DNA of 64,000 nt from Paraneptunicella aestuarii (GTDB taxonomy: Bacteria; Pseudomonadota; Gammaproteobacteria; Enterobacterales; Alteromonadaceae). Position 1 is the first letter of the stretch. Each line of letters begins with the position of its first letter. Of the stretch, positions 19,458 to 29,324 are shown piece by piece. The DNA is taken from NCBI RefSeq assembly GCF_019900845.1, contig NZ_CP074570.1, forward strand, positions 3,658,001-3,722,000, given 5' to 3'. The notes under the pieces are model-generated. The model saw only the letters and a program-made list of their open reading frames with translations. It was not told where the DNA came from and made no database searches. The position numbers were made by a program, and so were the translations under genes.

Positions 19458-20747
19458 ATGAAAAAATCAGATACTCGCTACATTAGTCGTTTGACTAAAG
19501 ACACGCTAGCCATTGTATTAGCTGGAGGAAGAGGCAGCAGACTGCACGAATTAACCAGCCTGCGCTCCAAACCGGCAGTTCATTTTGGTGGCAAATTCCG
19601 CATCATTGATTTCCCTTTATCCAACTGCATCAATTCTGGCATCAGGAAAATAGGCGTTGTCACTCAGTACAAGGCTCATTCTCTAATCCGACACTTGGTA
19701 AGGGGGTGGGGACATTTTAAAAATGAATTAGGGGAATTCATTGAGATTCTTCCTGCGTCACAGCAAATATCAAATGATTGGTATCAAGGCACAGCCGATT
19801 CTCTTTACCAGAATTTAGGGTTTATCCAGACACTGGCTCCCAAGTACATTATGATATTGGCGGGTGATCAGGTGTACCAAATGGATTATGGCGACATGCT
19901 GGCTGAACATGTGCAAAGTGGTGCCGACTTAAGTGTTGCCTGCATCGAAGTTCCTGTTGAACAAGCCGCTGGCGCGTTTGGAGTGATGACAGTAAATGAA
20001 GATGGCAGAATCACCGCTTTTGAGGAAAAACCCCCGCATCCAAAAGAATTAACCGATAAACCCGGCTATACCCTGGCCTCAATGGGTAATTATATATTCA
20101 ACACTGAGTTTCTGATTGAGCAACTCCTGGCTGACGCAGAAAAGCAGGACTCCTGCCACGATTTCGGCGCTAACATCATCCCTTCCAGCATTGCTGATTT
20201 TAATGTTCACGGATTTCGTTTTCGAGACAGAAAAGATGATGGTCAGGATAAAATGCCGTACTGGCGTGACGTCGGTACTTTGGACTCATTTTGGGAAGCC
20301 AATATGGATTTGGTGGCGCCCGATCCAGAACTCAACATTTATGATCGCAGCTGGCCAATTTGGACTTATCAGGAACAGCTTCCCCCAGCAAAATTTGTCT
20401 TCAACAATGAGGAAAGAAGAGGGCAAGCTGTGGATTCAATGGTTTCCGGCGGTTGCATCGTATCAGGTGGCAAAGTCTCTCATTCAGTATTATTCTCCAA
20501 TGTCCGCGTTAACTCTTACTCGGAAGTAAACTCTTCAGTATTGCTTCCCAACGTAGTGGTTGGTCGCCATGCCCGCATTCAAAACGCTATCATTGACAGC
20601 GCCAGTATCATACCTGAGCATATGGAAATAGGATTTGATGCTGAATACGACAAAGCCCGAGGATTTAGAATTACCGATAAAGGAACTGTGTTAGTGACCC
20701 AACAAATGTTGACAAAATATAAGGAGAAGTTGGCAAGCTCGCTCTAA
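19458..20747 (+). CDS. glgC: Glucose-1-phosphate adenylyltransferase
   Basis: GlgC makes ADP-glucose from ATP and glucose-1-phosphate, the committed step of bacterial glycogen synthesis. The 429-residue protein has the nucleotide motif [14 protein letters not shown] near residue 20 and [19 protein letters not shown]. The substrate-site stretch is ITAFEEKP, and [18 protein letters not shown] follows. A C-terminal left-handed beta-helix domain carries [13 protein letters not shown] repeats. Length matches the family. No glgA, glgB or glgP is in view; the neighbours are unrelated. Confidence 0.95.
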   Translation: MKKSDTRYISRLTKDTLAIVLAGGRGSRLHELTSLRSKPAVHFGGKFRIIDFPLSNCINSGIRKIGVVTQYKAHSLIRHLVRGWGHFKNELGEFIEILPASQQISNDWYQGTADSLYQNLGFIQTLAPKYIMILAGDQVYQMDYGDMLAEHVQSGADLSVACIEVPVEQAAGAFGVMTVNEDGRITAFEEKPPHPKELTDKPGYTLASMGNYIFNTEFLIEQLLADAEKQDSCHDFGANIIPSSIADFNVHGFRFRDRKDDGQDKMPYWRDVGTLDSFWEANMDLVAPDPELNIYDRSWPIWTYQEQLPPAKFVFNNEERRGQAVDSMVSGGCIVSGGKVSHSVLFSNVRVNSYSEVNSSVLLPNVVVGRHARIQNAIIDSASIIPEHMEIGFDAEYDKARGFRITDKGTVLVTQQMLTKYKEKLASSL

Positions 20748-20765
20748 CGCTTTCAATCGAATATC

Positions 20766-20821
20766 AGGGGCTGCTGCACTTGCGTCAATACTAAGCGGCA
20801 ATAAATAGCAGAACAGCCCCT
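20766..20821. repeat. Long-range inverted repeat after glgC
   Basis: The arms AGGGGCTGCTGC (20766-20777) and GCAGAACAGCCCCT (20808-20821) pair with a two-base bulge around a 30-base interior. It lies 19 bases past the glgC stop. There is no U-tract on either strand, so terminator function is unclear. Confidence 0.4.
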
Positions 20822-21024
20822 AAAAACCACCCGTGGATTGATTTGAGATCGTAAAGGTCTACAATGCCAATAATATCCTGTTGTTGGTTAATTAACCTCA
20901 GCTGCGCATAAGAAAGCGTTTTGAGTCGGTTATTTTTAGCGACTTCTTCGTTAAGTTTACTTGCAATAGTCTCACTATTGACGCGTATACTCGCCTGGAA
21001 TTCACTAAAAGTAACGTTCCTCAA
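20791..21024 (-). CDS. Doubtful 77-residue hypothetical protein
   Basis: The frame opens at a TTG and predicts a protein with one C-terminal hydrophobic segment (GWFLGAVLLFIAA). The middle of the frame overlaps a copy of the dispersed repeat (20891-20942), and there is no clear ribosome site. It may be a chance frame or the remnant of a gene. Nothing in it is recognised. Confidence 0.2.
   Translation of the reverse strand: MRNVTFSEFQASIRVNSETIASKLNEEVAKNNRLKTLSYAQLRLINQQQDIIGIVDLYDLKSIHGWFLGAVLLFIAA
20891..20942 (-). repeat. Dispersed repeat, copy B (minus orientation)
   Basis: Read on the minus strand this carries ATAACCG-A-CTCAAAACG, CTTTCTTATGCG, then CAGCTGAGGTTAA. It is nearly identical to copy A at 22994-23040, and its right half matches copy C at 21101-21130. 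Confidence 0.65.
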
Positions 21025-21100
21025 AATATTCTAGTGACATATCTGGGCTCATATGATCAATAACCGTTTGAAATATATTGAGTTTCATATTGCTATTGTT

Positions 21101-21130
21101 CGCTTTCTTATGCGCAGCTGAGGTTAAATA
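21101..21130 (+). repeat. Dispersed repeat, copy C (right half) abutting a start codon
   Basis: CGCTTTCTTATGCG followed by CAGCTGAGGTTAAATAT matches copies A and B. It ends only six bases before the start codon at 21137. The GAGG inside the repeat is the only candidate ribosome site for the metal permease gene. An ATAACCG motif at 21059-21065 may be a degraded left end. Confidence 0.6.
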
Positions 21131-21136
21131 TCTAAA

Positions 21137-22174
21137 ATGAACGTCGTTATTAATTTTTGGGAACTCTTCACTCAATCAGCCCCCTGGCTGATGTTAGGCT
21201 ATCTCATGGCCGGGCTAATTAACGTTTACCTGCCAGAATCCTGGCTGCAAAAACAGCTTGGACAACACTCATTCTGGCATTCAGTAAAAGCGGCATTTAT
21301 TGGCGCACCACTACCTCTTTGCTCCTGTGGCGTCATACCAACTGCTTTAGGTTTACGCAGACGCGGCGCTTCGAAAAATGCAACCGCCTCGTTCATGGTT
21401 GCCACACCCGAAACGGGCGTTGATTCTATTGCGATGACCTACGCCCTTTTAGGGCCTTTAATGGCAATTGCCCGCCCCATAGCCGCAATATTCAGCGCTA
21501 TTTTAGCAGGTGAAGCCGTTCGCATGGTGACTCAACCAGAAACAGCTCCCCAAGAGCCCCCAAAACCGTCCTGTTGCGGAGGCAAAAAAGCTCAGGAAGA
21601 ACCCAATGATCTAATGAAAATATTTAACTTTTCATTCGGTAAGCTACTGGCCGACACGGTTAATTGGCTGCTTATTGGCTTGTTATTCGCAGCTTTGGTC
21701 AAAACCTACATTCCCGAATCGGCCATTGCCGAATGGGGAGATAGTATGCTGACAATGGTGATCATGATCCTGATCAGCATTCCCATGTATATTTGCGCCA
21801 CCGCTTCAACGCCTGTCGCTGCAGGAATGTTATTGGCAGGGGTATCGCCGGGAAGCATTCTGGTATTCATGCTAACCGGCCCCGCCACCAATATCGCGAC
21901 ACTGGGCGCGCTGGCGAGCGAGCTGGGGAAAAAAGCCATGGCGGCTTATCTGTTTGGTGTCATTGTTGGAGCTGTTATCGCAGGTTTGGCACTGGATGCC
22001 TTTATCGCCATGACAGCACTTGAGGCCGCTGTGAAAGTACAAATGCACGAGCATGAAAGTATGTGGCTATATCAAACAAGCGCCGTGGTATTGTCACTAC
22101 TAATGCTACGTCACTATGTAAAATGGGTGATGAATAAATTGCAATCTGAAGAGGCCGTCTCTCATCATCATTGA
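21137..22174 (+). CDS. SO_0444-type heavy-metal efflux permease
   Basis: This 345-residue inner-membrane protein is of the DUF318/ArsP-like permease family, SO_0444 Cu/Zn efflux type. About eight membrane segments fall in two halves. The conserved GAPLPLCSCGVIPTALGLRR has the metal-contact Cys pair. A cytoplasmic CCGGKK-type Cys stretch sits at about residue 150 (KPSCCGGKKAQEE), and the second half repeats the pattern with YICATASTPVAAGML. A His-rich tail ends VSHHH. The repeat copy C provides the sequence right up to the start codon. Metal specificity is inferred from the family only. Confidence 0.85.
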   Translation: MNVVINFWELFTQSAPWLMLGYLMAGLINVYLPESWLQKQLGQHSFWHSVKAAFIGAPLPLCSCGVIPTALGLRRRGASKNATASFMVATPETGVDSIAMTYALLGPLMAIARPIAAIFSAILAGEAVRMVTQPETAPQEPPKPSCCGGKKAQEEPNDLMKIFNFSFGKLLADTVNWLLIGLLFAALVKTYIPESAIAEWGDSMLTMVIMILISIPMYICATASTPVAAGMLLAGVSPGSILVFMLTGPATNIATLGALASELGKKAMAAYLFGVIVGAVIAGLALDAFIAMTALEAAVKVQMHEHESMWLYQTSAVVLSLLMLRHYVKWVMNKLQSEEAVSHHH

Positions 22175-22214
22175 AGACAGTATCACCAAAAACAGTAACC
22201 TGAATGTGAAGATA

Positions 22215-22272
22215 TTTGGCGCCTCGGCTTAATGATGTGAAAAATTCAGTAAAACGTAAAAGCGGCGCCAAA
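22215..22272. repeat. Inverted repeat between convergent genes
   Basis: Perfect 9-bp arms TTTGGCGCC (22215-22223) and GGCGCCAAA (22264-22272) are separated by 40 bases. The repeat sits between the convergent stops of the metal permease and phhB. No U-tract follows the right arm. It may still serve as a shared 3' end. Confidence 0.45.
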
Positions 22273-22292
22273 CACCTTATTCTGAAGAATCT

Positions 22293-22592
22293 TTAAACGA
22301 ATAGCGCTTCCATCTTGCCTGCAAGTTTGAAATCCAGTTCGCTGATCCCGCCAGCATCGTGGGTTGTCAAATTCACTTCAACACGGTTGTATACGTTAAA
22401 CCATTCAGGGTGATGCTTAAGTTTCTCAGCCCAAATAGCAATTTGAGTCATCCAGCCAAAAGCGCGAATGAAACTCTTAAACTTGAATTCTTTGTAGAGT
22501 TTACCGTCTCGAATTTCCCACTTAGCTTCCAACCCTTCATTTAAACTGGCTAAAGCAGATTGTATTGACTCTTCGCTTAGTTTTTCAGCCAT
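22293..22592 (-). CDS. phhB: Pterin-4a-carbinolamine dehydratase
   Basis: This 99-residue protein is of the PCD/DCoH family. It dehydrates 4a-hydroxytetrahydrobiopterin formed by aromatic amino acid hydroxylases. The active-site block is KLKHHPEWFNVYNRVEVNLTTHDAGG (residues 58-83), with the conserved HHPEW and the T-T-H-D-A-G-G motif. Length fits the family. No phenylalanine hydroxylase gene is adjacent, so its partner lies elsewhere or it serves another pterin enzyme. Confidence 0.93.
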   Translation of the reverse strand: MAEKLSEESIQSALASLNEGLEAKWEIRDGKLYKEFKFKSFIRAFGWMTQIAIWAEKLKHHPEWFNVYNRVEVNLTTHDAGGISELDFKLAGKMEALFV

Positions 22593-22780
22593 ATTTATTC
22601 CTCAATATATTTCATTAAGAGCCGCCTCTAAGCGTATGAGGCGAACAAAAAGTTCACAAGGGGCATACTGATAAAAATTAATACCTAAAAATCCAGGCCC
22701 AGTATGATAAAAATGCAGTGGGATCTTGGAGTTATAATAATGAAATAGCAATAGAACCAAACACCATTGCCTAAATTTTG

Positions 22781-22993
22781 ATGGAATACAGCTTTTACAA
22801 TATGGTAGATAACATCCCTGTTATGGGGGGGATCGTCCTTAAACCTGTCGCTGTTTTGCTCGTTTTATACTTCTCCAACAAGTTCAATGAACATCTATTT
22901 AGCGAAGATAACAGCAAGAACAATGATCCCGGCGGCACTAAAGGCAACATAAGGCCGACATCACATGAAAAGTCCTTTAATCAGACAAACTAA
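22781..22993 (+). CDS. Small membrane protein, unknown
   Basis: This 70-residue frame has one hydrophobic segment (GGIVLKPVAVLLVLYF) followed by a polar, Asn/Ser/Lys-rich tail. There is no good ribosome site before the ATG at 22781. It ends exactly where dispersed repeat copy A begins. It may be real but is weakly supported. Confidence 0.3.
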   Translation: MEYSFYNMVDNIPVMGGIVLKPVAVLLVLYFSNKFNEHLFSEDNSKNNDPGGTKGNIRPTSHEKSFNQTN

Positions 22994-23040
22994 ATAACCG
23001 GCTCAAAACGCTTTCTTATGCGTAACTGAGGCTAAATAAC
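22994..23040 (+). repeat. Dispersed repeat, copy A
   Basis: ATAACCGGCTCAAAACG, CTTTCTTATGCG and TAACTGAGGCTAAATAAC lie between the ends of two small convergent frames. It matches the reverse complement of 20891-20942 with only a few changes. Confidence 0.65.
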
Positions 23041-23271
23041 AAGGCTTTCCGCAATTTTTGATGACTTTGAGGCAATATTTCTCTCACAAAGAGAACCTTC
23101 ATACCCATTAATGACTTCATAAGCGACATCCAGATCACCAAACTCCTCAATTAAATAACCGCTGTAGCGCTGCTTCACAGCCAGTTGGTCTGCTTCCAAG
23201 CTCAACCGTAACCAGGTTTTCAGTAACGGATAAGGAATACTGGAATATTTGAAACCATGTTCATCGCCCAT
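23032..23271 (-). CDS. Small hypothetical protein
   Basis: This frame gives 79 residues from the ATG at 23271 (GGAG seven bases upstream). A longer TTG start at 23283 is less likely. The sequence (FKYSSIPYPLLKTWLRLSLE, EEFGDLDVAYEVINGYEGSL) looks like a compact soluble helical protein with no recognised motif. Its last codons lie in repeat copy A, so its C-terminus may be repeat-derived. Confidence 0.4.
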   Translation of the reverse strand: MGDEHGFKYSSIPYPLLKTWLRLSLEADQLAVKQRYSGYLIEEFGDLDVAYEVINGYEGSLCERNIASKSSKIAESLVI

Positions 23272-23283
23272 AACCCACTCCAA

Positions 23284-23872
23284 TGATATCTGTCGCTGAT
23301 TAAGTGGAGCAATTATAGGTTATTTAGTTTACCTTTAAAATGATTTTTTAGGCATTGTATAATCTCACATACGCAAGGCAATAAATTGGTTAAAAATGAA
23401 CCTTTTACTCTACTTTTATTCCTACAAAATAGCTGCTAAAGTGAGCAAATATTTACTCATCCTTATTGATGCCTAAATCGCCGTTTGATAGTGGTTTTTA
23501 AGCTCGTGAAATCGTTCAAAAAGCACCACAGAAGTGCTTTGAACTCATGAGAAAATTACTCTTCATAAGCTGGAAAAATATAAATTATTATTTTTTAGTA
23601 AGTTACAAATGTATCTTTGCGTTAAAAGATCTGGATAAATAAGCTTGATAGCCAAGAATTTTCAGGGACTATCACTAAAATCCGTTCCAATTTGAAGTGA
23701 ACAATAAATAGACAATAGAAACTGGGCAGCATTCAGGCAGTGAGACTGAAAATTCCATAACAACGCCTTTCTTGTTGAATTTTCTAGTAAAGCAATAAAT
23801 CTCAATTGTTCTTACAGATTGGAATATTAACCATATGAGACAAAAAACTGTTTTATACAGTCAGGAAAAAAC
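23284..23872. other. Long non-coding region upstream of the porin operon
   Basis: About 590 AT-rich bases without a supported gene. An imperfect 49-base hairpin lies at 23503-23551: CTCGTGA/TCATGAG outside, GTTCAAA-AA-GCAC/GTGCTTTGAAC inside, loop CACAGAA. The rest shows short A/T tracts only. It should carry the promoter of the four-gene operon that follows. I do not recognise a known riboswitch. Confidence 0.4.
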
Positions 23873-25129
23873 ATGCGTTTAATTTACGCCTTACCCATCA
23901 CCTATTTAGCAGGACTGTTACTTGTCAGTTCACCCGCCCATTCAGCCCATTCGCTAGACGACAACTGGGAAGTAACCGGATTTGGCACTATAGGATTCGC
24001 TCAAACTGACAAATATCAAGACAGAACCCTTCGACGTAATGTTTACCAAGACAGTAGAAAACTCCGGGACGATCCCTTCCTGACCGATTCCCGCTTTGGC
24101 TTACAAGTGCATGGGACTATTTCAGACCACTGGGAAATCACAGGCCAAGTCATCGCTCGCTACCAAATAGCCAGAAATCCCGAAGATTACATTCGCTTCC
24201 TGTTTATGCGTTATCGTCTTGATAACGAATGGCAACTAGCGCTAGGTCGCCAGCCTTTCGACCTGTTTTTCCTTTCCGATCATCGTGACGTAGGCTATTC
24301 CTATGATTGGGTACGCCCACCTACAGAATTATATGGTTTTATTCCTTACGACTCGTTTGATGGCATTAAAGTCACCAAAGAATGGGGAACCTTTGATAGC
24401 GCCTGGAGCTGGAATGCATCCATCGGCAACATCAAATCCAAATTTGAAAGTGGTGCCACCATCGAAGATGAGCAGAATGAAACCACAACGGCCAAACCCA
24501 TTTACGGCACAGAAATCAATTGGCAATCAGACACTTGGCAAATTCGCGCCAATATGGCTTTGTTAAAATTTCGTCAGGAAATTGATAGCGAAGAAAACCT
24601 GCGTCAACTCATGGAAAGTATCACACCTTTCTGGCCAGACTTTAAACGGGTAATTGGCGATTTTGTTAAAGACACAACTCTGAGATATGGTGCGATTGGC
24701 GCATCATGGCAGGACAATGGCTGGAAAATTCAAACTGAATTCAGCATCCTCGACGCGGACTTCGTGAACTTCAATGGCGAAAGAGCCTACTTCCATGTAG
24801 CACACAGATTCCAAAACTGGTTGCCATTCGTCACATTAGGTTATGCTCACGACAGTAACTCACACAAATACACTCCACCACCTCAGGGCTCTGGGTTAGA
24901 TACCCTGTACGAAGATGTACAAGAGGAAGTAATAAGTTTTCGTCATAACCAACACAGCGTAAGTGTTGGCGTTAGATGGGATTTTGCACGCCAAAAAGCC
25001 CTGAAAACACAATGCGATCGTTTTTTCTTCAAGGAAAACTCCGGCAGTTTGCATGTTAGAGTCGATGAAAAATACCGACAAAATGAAACCAAGACCTGGT
25101 GTTCAATTTCTTTTGATTGGGTGTTCTAA
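23873..25129 (+). CDS. Outer-membrane porin-like beta-barrel protein
   Basis: This 418-residue protein has a signal peptide (1-25, cleaved near AHS-AHS). The remainder has alternating polar and aromatic strands typical of a barrel (WEVTGFGTIGFAQT, WEITGQVIARYQIA, WQLALGRQPFDLFF). The C-terminal strand ends WCSISFDWVF with the terminal aromatic of outer-membrane proteins. It resembles phosphate-selective or general porins, but no single family is certain. Two bases separate its stop from the next start, placing it first in an operon with a periplasmic binding-like protein, a hybrid kinase and an HD-GYP regulator. Confidence 0.75.
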   Translation: MRLIYALPITYLAGLLLVSSPAHSAHSLDDNWEVTGFGTIGFAQTDKYQDRTLRRNVYQDSRKLRDDPFLTDSRFGLQVHGTISDHWEITGQVIARYQIARNPEDYIRFLFMRYRLDNEWQLALGRQPFDLFFLSDHRDVGYSYDWVRPPTELYGFIPYDSFDGIKVTKEWGTFDSAWSWNASIGNIKSKFESGATIEDEQNETTTAKPIYGTEINWQSDTWQIRANMALLKFRQEIDSEENLRQLMESITPFWPDFKRVIGDFVKDTTLRYGAIGASWQDNGWKIQTEFSILDADFVNFNGERAYFHVAHRFQNWLPFVTLGYAHDSNSHKYTPPPQGSGLDTLYEDVQEEVISFRHNQHSVSVGVRWDFARQKALKTQCDRFFFKENSGSLHVRVDEKYRQNETKTWCSISFDWVF

Positions 25130-25131
25130 CA

Positions 25132-25593
25132 ATGCAGCGAATCCTTATTTTAATCATTTGGTTATTCTCTGCATTTGCAGTGCAACCCCAAGCCAATGAA
25201 GTTCAGCACGAACCTTCATGGCTGGTTGTTGTCAATAGCAATTCAGGGCTAACCAGTTTGTCGCAAGAGCAGGTCATCAGCCTGTTTCTAGGGCGAACAC
25301 AGTTTTTGCCTACTGGCTCCAAAGCCAAGCCCTTTGACTTCCCGATAGAATCAAACAATCGCGCTAGTTTTTATGAAGCCTTAACAGGCAAAAATATCGC
25401 CGACATTGATGCTTACTGGGCTCGCTTACGCTACTCGGGTAGAGCGTCACCGCCCTTACCTCTTAGCAATAGCGAAGAGATCATCAAGCGACTTCGGGAA
25501 CAAGATTCAGCAATCGCCTATTTACCCGCAGAGTATGCCAGCAGTCTTGATGAATTAGGACTAAAAGCGGTACTGACAATGAGGTACAACTAA
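25132..25593 (+). CDS. Periplasmic phosphate-binding-like (PstS-type) protein
   Basis: This 153-residue protein has a signal peptide (about 1-19, cleaved near VQPQA-NE). It then has a half-size PBP-like domain: [58 protein letters not shown] and IAYLPAE. These are the motifs of short PstS-like proteins that occur without transporter genes. It is too short to be a full two-lobe binding protein. It probably gives ligand information to the kinase encoded next, whose start shares a base with this stop. ATG 25132 is preferred over an upstream TTG inside the porin gene. Confidence 0.75.
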   Translation: MQRILILIIWLFSAFAVQPQANEVQHEPSWLVVVNSNSGLTSLSQEQVISLFLGRTQFLPTGSKAKPFDFPIESNNRASFYEALTGKNIADIDAYWARLRYSGRASPPLPLSNSEEIIKRLREQDSAIAYLPAEYASSLDELGLKAVLTMRYN

Positions 25594-28121
25594 TGCGCTT
25601 TCGACATTTGCAGCACTATATTTTTATGATCATGTTTTGCTGCGCCTCTTTGTTGTCCGTCGCATTTAGTATTCTTGGCTTTCACATGATCCAGAATGAT
25701 GTGACCAAAGAAAGCCATCAACTCACCCAAAACCTGATGGCCGCAGTTAAGGGAACAGCAACGGCTGCGGTTTTCTCCAACAATGAAGCCGTAGGCCAGG
25801 ACGTTATTGATGGCTTGCTCAGTAATAACGTCGTTTATTCCGCTAAACTCATCGGCTATTCAGACGACAATATTGAAGGTCTATCGCTAAAAGGTATTAA
25901 CGAGAAAGGTCACAGCTCTTTTGAACCCATTATTGTCAAGATATCCTCACCCTTTGATGACCGCAAAATATTGGGTGAACTCATCGCTCAGCCAAACGAG
26001 GAATGGGTGCAAAAAGCATCTGTAGACGCCTCGTTCACGATGACGATGAGCCTTATTATCGTTATCTTCTCATCCTGTATGCTCACTGCTTATTTGCTGA
26101 AATTATTTATTTCACGGCCATTGGTCGATGTAGTTGAGCAGTTAAAAAAGATCCGCCCAGGCAGCAAAGCCAGATTGACGCTCCCCCCCCATTTGAAAAC
26201 CAACGAAATCGGTTCTCTGGTTGCCGGGTTTAACAACATGTTACGTCGCATCAACAAAGCCATGTTGGTCGAGCGCGGTTTGCGAAGAGACATGGAAGAA
26301 GTGCAGGTCAAACTGGAAAAAGCCAAAGAACAAGCGGAATATGCAACCGAGGCGAAAAGTAACTTCCTAGCCACTATGAGCCATGAGATTCGTACCCCCA
26401 TGAACTCAATTCTCGGGTTTGTCGAATTAGCACTGGAAGACGCCAATATAGGCAAGGAAACCCGTCGTCAATTACAAATTGCTCACAACTCCGCCAATTT
26501 CCTCCTGCAACTAATCAACGACATATTAGATGTCAGTAAAATTGAAAGTGGCAAGTTAGAACTGGAACAGCGTCCTTTCGACCTCACAAATTTATTAAGA
26601 GAAATTAGTGATTTAATGGAAATTAAGGCTAGGGAAAAGAGCCTGAAACTGAATTTAAGATGTCCCACACTGGACAACCCTCAGTATATCGGCGACCCAT
26701 TCCGATTAAAGCAAATTCTCATCAACCTTGTGGGTAACGCCATTAAATTCACATCCGAAGGGAAAGTGGAATTAGAGCTTGTAAAACAAGGGGATAACAC
26801 CTTCAAATTCTCTGTTTGTGATACGGGAATTGGTATTGCAGATGACAAAATTCATCAGATACTCAAGCCTTTCACACAAGTTGACGCTTCCATCACTCGC
26901 CAATTCGGCGGTACAGGATTGGGCACAACCATTTCCGCCGAGCTGGTACAAATGATGGGCGGTGAGCTGCATATATCCAGTAAGCTGGGCATGGGGAGCT
27001 GCTTTTATTTCTATATCGATCTATTGCCAGATGAAAGTGCTCCAGCCCCCACCCCAAGGCCGCAAGCAGACCATTCAACGCCTCGTTCACCAACAGTAGA
27101 TACCCCTCTAAATATTCTCCTGGTTGATGACGTAGTTGAAAACACGACACTTGCCAAAATTCGTCTGGAAAAGGAAGGTCATCAGGTATCGACCGCATTA
27201 ACTGGCGAGGAAGCGACCGAAGCCACTCAACGGCAACTATTCGACATGGTATTGATGGATATTCAGATGCCGGATATGGACGGATACGAGGCTGCTGAAA
27301 TCATTCGCAACCAAAATGAACACAACAAACACATGCCCATTATTGCCCTGACCGCGAATGTCATGAGTGACGACATCATAAAGGCGAAAAAGGCTGGCAT
27401 GGACGAATATGTGGGTAAACCGATCAACTTCCCGCTACTGTTTGAAAAAATCCGCACACTGACAAGCCAAAGCTCAGGTGAAGAAACTCAAATAATAGAG
27501 CAGGTAATTGATGAAAATGTTGAAAGTATTGCCTTAATTGACTTTCAACAAGGTATTGATACCTGGCAAGACGAAACCGCCTACTACGGCGCATTGCACA
27601 ACTTCGCCAACAACTACAGTGATATCTTCTGGGATATCAAGTTTCATGTGGATGAATACCAATATCGAGAAGCAGAATTGTTGCTGCACAAGCTGAGAGG
27701 CGTATCAGGTAACTTAAGCTTAAACAGGCTACATCAGTTCACCAAACCGCTGGAGAAGGCATTGGACAATAACAAGGAAGAGGAAATTAAAACCCTGTTA
27801 AAGTCCTTTATGCTCACCATTAATGAAACCCTCAGAGCCATTGGTACGCTCCCCATGCCGAGCCAAAGTGACACCAAATTTAATGCTGAATTTAAACGCA
27901 ATAAAAGCCTATGCGTAAAACCGCTTGTAGCCGTGCTCGAAGCATGTATGCAACATGATCCCGATGCATCTGAAGAAGCCATCAAGGACATGAAGCAATA
28001 TATCGAATCCAACAAAATCATTGATATTGATAAATGTATTCAAAATTTCGATTTTGAAGGCGCAGTTGAACTACTGAATGAATTGGCCGATGAACTGGGA
28101 TTGGAGTTGACTGAACAATGA
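25593..28121 (+). CDS. Hybrid sensor histidine kinase with receiver and Hpt domains
   Basis: The 842-residue membrane kinase has TM1 (about 9-30), a periplasmic CHASE8-like sensor (35-145, [18 protein letters not shown]), TM2 (148-172) and a HAMP domain. HisKA carries His264 in [12 protein letters not shown]. The HATPase has [15 protein letters not shown] and GGTGLGTTI. The receiver (about 505-620) has VDD and the Asp in [11 protein letters not shown]. The C-terminal Hpt has its His in [11 protein letters not shown]. It is a complete phosphorelay in one chain. The next gene overlaps its stop (ATGA) and encodes the likely output protein. Confidence 0.92.
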   Translation: MRFRHLQHYIFMIMFCCASLLSVAFSILGFHMIQNDVTKESHQLTQNLMAAVKGTATAAVFSNNEAVGQDVIDGLLSNNVVYSAKLIGYSDDNIEGLSLKGINEKGHSSFEPIIVKISSPFDDRKILGELIAQPNEEWVQKASVDASFTMTMSLIIVIFSSCMLTAYLLKLFISRPLVDVVEQLKKIRPGSKARLTLPPHLKTNEIGSLVAGFNNMLRRINKAMLVERGLRRDMEEVQVKLEKAKEQAEYATEAKSNFLATMSHEIRTPMNSILGFVELALEDANIGKETRRQLQIAHNSANFLLQLINDILDVSKIESGKLELEQRPFDLTNLLREISDLMEIKAREKSLKLNLRCPTLDNPQYIGDPFRLKQILINLVGNAIKFTSEGKVELELVKQGDNTFKFSVCDTGIGIADDKIHQILKPFTQVDASITRQFGGTGLGTTISAELVQMMGGELHISSKLGMGSCFYFYIDLLPDESAPAPTPRPQADHSTPRSPTVDTPLNILLVDDVVENTTLAKIRLEKEGHQVSTALTGEEATEATQRQLFDMVLMDIQMPDMDGYEAAEIIRNQNEHNKHMPIIALTANVMSDDIIKAKKAGMDEYVGKPINFPLLFEKIRTLTSQSSGEETQIIEQVIDENVESIALIDFQQGIDTWQDETAYYGALHNFANNYSDIFWDIKFHVDEYQYREAELLLHKLRGVSGNLSLNRLHQFTKPLEKALDNNKEEEIKTLLKSFMLTINETLRAIGTLPMPSQSDTKFNAEFKRNKSLCVKPLVAVLEACMQHDPDASEEAIKDMKQYIESNKIIDIDKCIQNFDFEGAVELLNELADELGLELTEQ

Positions 28122-29194
28122 GTACAGAAAACACTGAAAAACAATGGCGGATACTGGTTGTCGATGATGAACCGAATAACTTGCAGCTGTTGCGACAACT
28201 GCTAAAAAACCAGTATCACATATCCCTTGCCACCAGCGGACATCAAGCGCTTGAAGTAGCAGAAAAAGTCAAACCAGACCTGATCTTACTCGACATCATG
28301 ATGCCGGGGATCGACGGATATGAAACTTGCACACAGTTCAAGTCGAACCCCGAAACGGCAGCCATTCCAGTGATTTTTGTCAGTGCAAAATCAGAAGTGC
28401 TCGACGAACGCCGAGGCTTTGACGTCGGTGCAGTAGATTACATTACCAAACCTGTGTCGGGCCCGATTGTTCATGCTCGTATCGCTACCCATTTGGCGCT
28501 ATACGACCAGCAACGTACATTTGAAACCCTACTACTGCAACGCACAAAAGAACTGGCGGAAAGCCAGAAAGCCGCTATTCATATGCTTGGGGAAGCCGGT
28601 CACTACAATGACGAAGACACTGGCGTTCACATCTGGCGCATGGCAGCCTATGCCGAAGCCATCGCGCGAAAAGCAGGTTGGCATGTGAAAAAAGCTCGTC
28701 AATTACAATTCGCCGCACCGATGCACGATACGGGCAAAATAGGGATCCCCGATGCCATATTAAAGAAACCCGGAAAACTCACGCCTGAAGAGTGGGTTAT
28801 CATGCGCAAGCATACCGAAATTGGGTATGGCATTTTAGTTAAAAGTGATACCCCACTCTTTAAAATGGCCGCAGATATTTCCCTCTATCATCATGAAAAA
28901 TGGGATGGCTCTGGCTACCCACAAGGGCTGTCCGGTGAACGAATACCTGAATCGGCACGTATCGTCGCACTTGCGGACGTGTTTGATGCACTGACGATGG
29001 AACGCCCCTATAAGAAGGCTTGGTCAGTAGAAGAGGCTTTCGCCGAAATAGAACGTTGTCGAGGCCAGCATTTTGATCCCGTCTTGACCGACCATTTTCT
29101 GGAAATCAAAGATGAAATACTGGCAATAAAGGACACATGGGATACCGCTGAAGCGAAAATGCGAGAATCAGGACAAACCTTTTTAACCGTGTAG
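28118..29194 (+). CDS. Response regulator with HD-GYP c-di-GMP phosphodiesterase domain
   Basis: This 358-residue protein has an N-terminal receiver (VVDDEPNN; phospho-acceptor Asp59 in [13 protein letters not shown]; Lys in YITKPVSG). A short linker leads to an HD-GYP domain with the metal motif [14 protein letters not shown], the next His in [12 protein letters not shown], and the signature [17 protein letters not shown]. Active HD-GYP proteins hydrolyse c-di-GMP, and the metal ligands and GYP loop are intact here. It is the last gene of the porin/PBP/kinase operon and is likely phosphorylated by the kinase's Hpt domain. Confidence 0.93.
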   Translation: MSTENTEKQWRILVVDDEPNNLQLLRQLLKNQYHISLATSGHQALEVAEKVKPDLILLDIMMPGIDGYETCTQFKSNPETAAIPVIFVSAKSEVLDERRGFDVGAVDYITKPVSGPIVHARIATHLALYDQQRTFETLLLQRTKELAESQKAAIHMLGEAGHYNDEDTGVHIWRMAAYAEAIARKAGWHVKKARQLQFAAPMHDTGKIGIPDAILKKPGKLTPEEWVIMRKHTEIGYGILVKSDTPLFKMAADISLYHHEKWDGSGYPQGLSGERIPESARIVALADVFDALTMERPYKKAWSVEEAFAEIERCRGQHFDPVLTDHFLEIKDEILAIKDTWDTAEAKMRESGQTFLTV

Positions 29195-29324
29195 AAGTTT
29201 GAATTGCGCCAACAGATTGACTTATCAGCAGCTTATGCCAAGCTGACACAACGATGGTAGATATTTTTACAGCACACTCTGCCGCTGTGAATATCTCTAA
29301 AACTCAAGGAAAAGGACTACTAGC

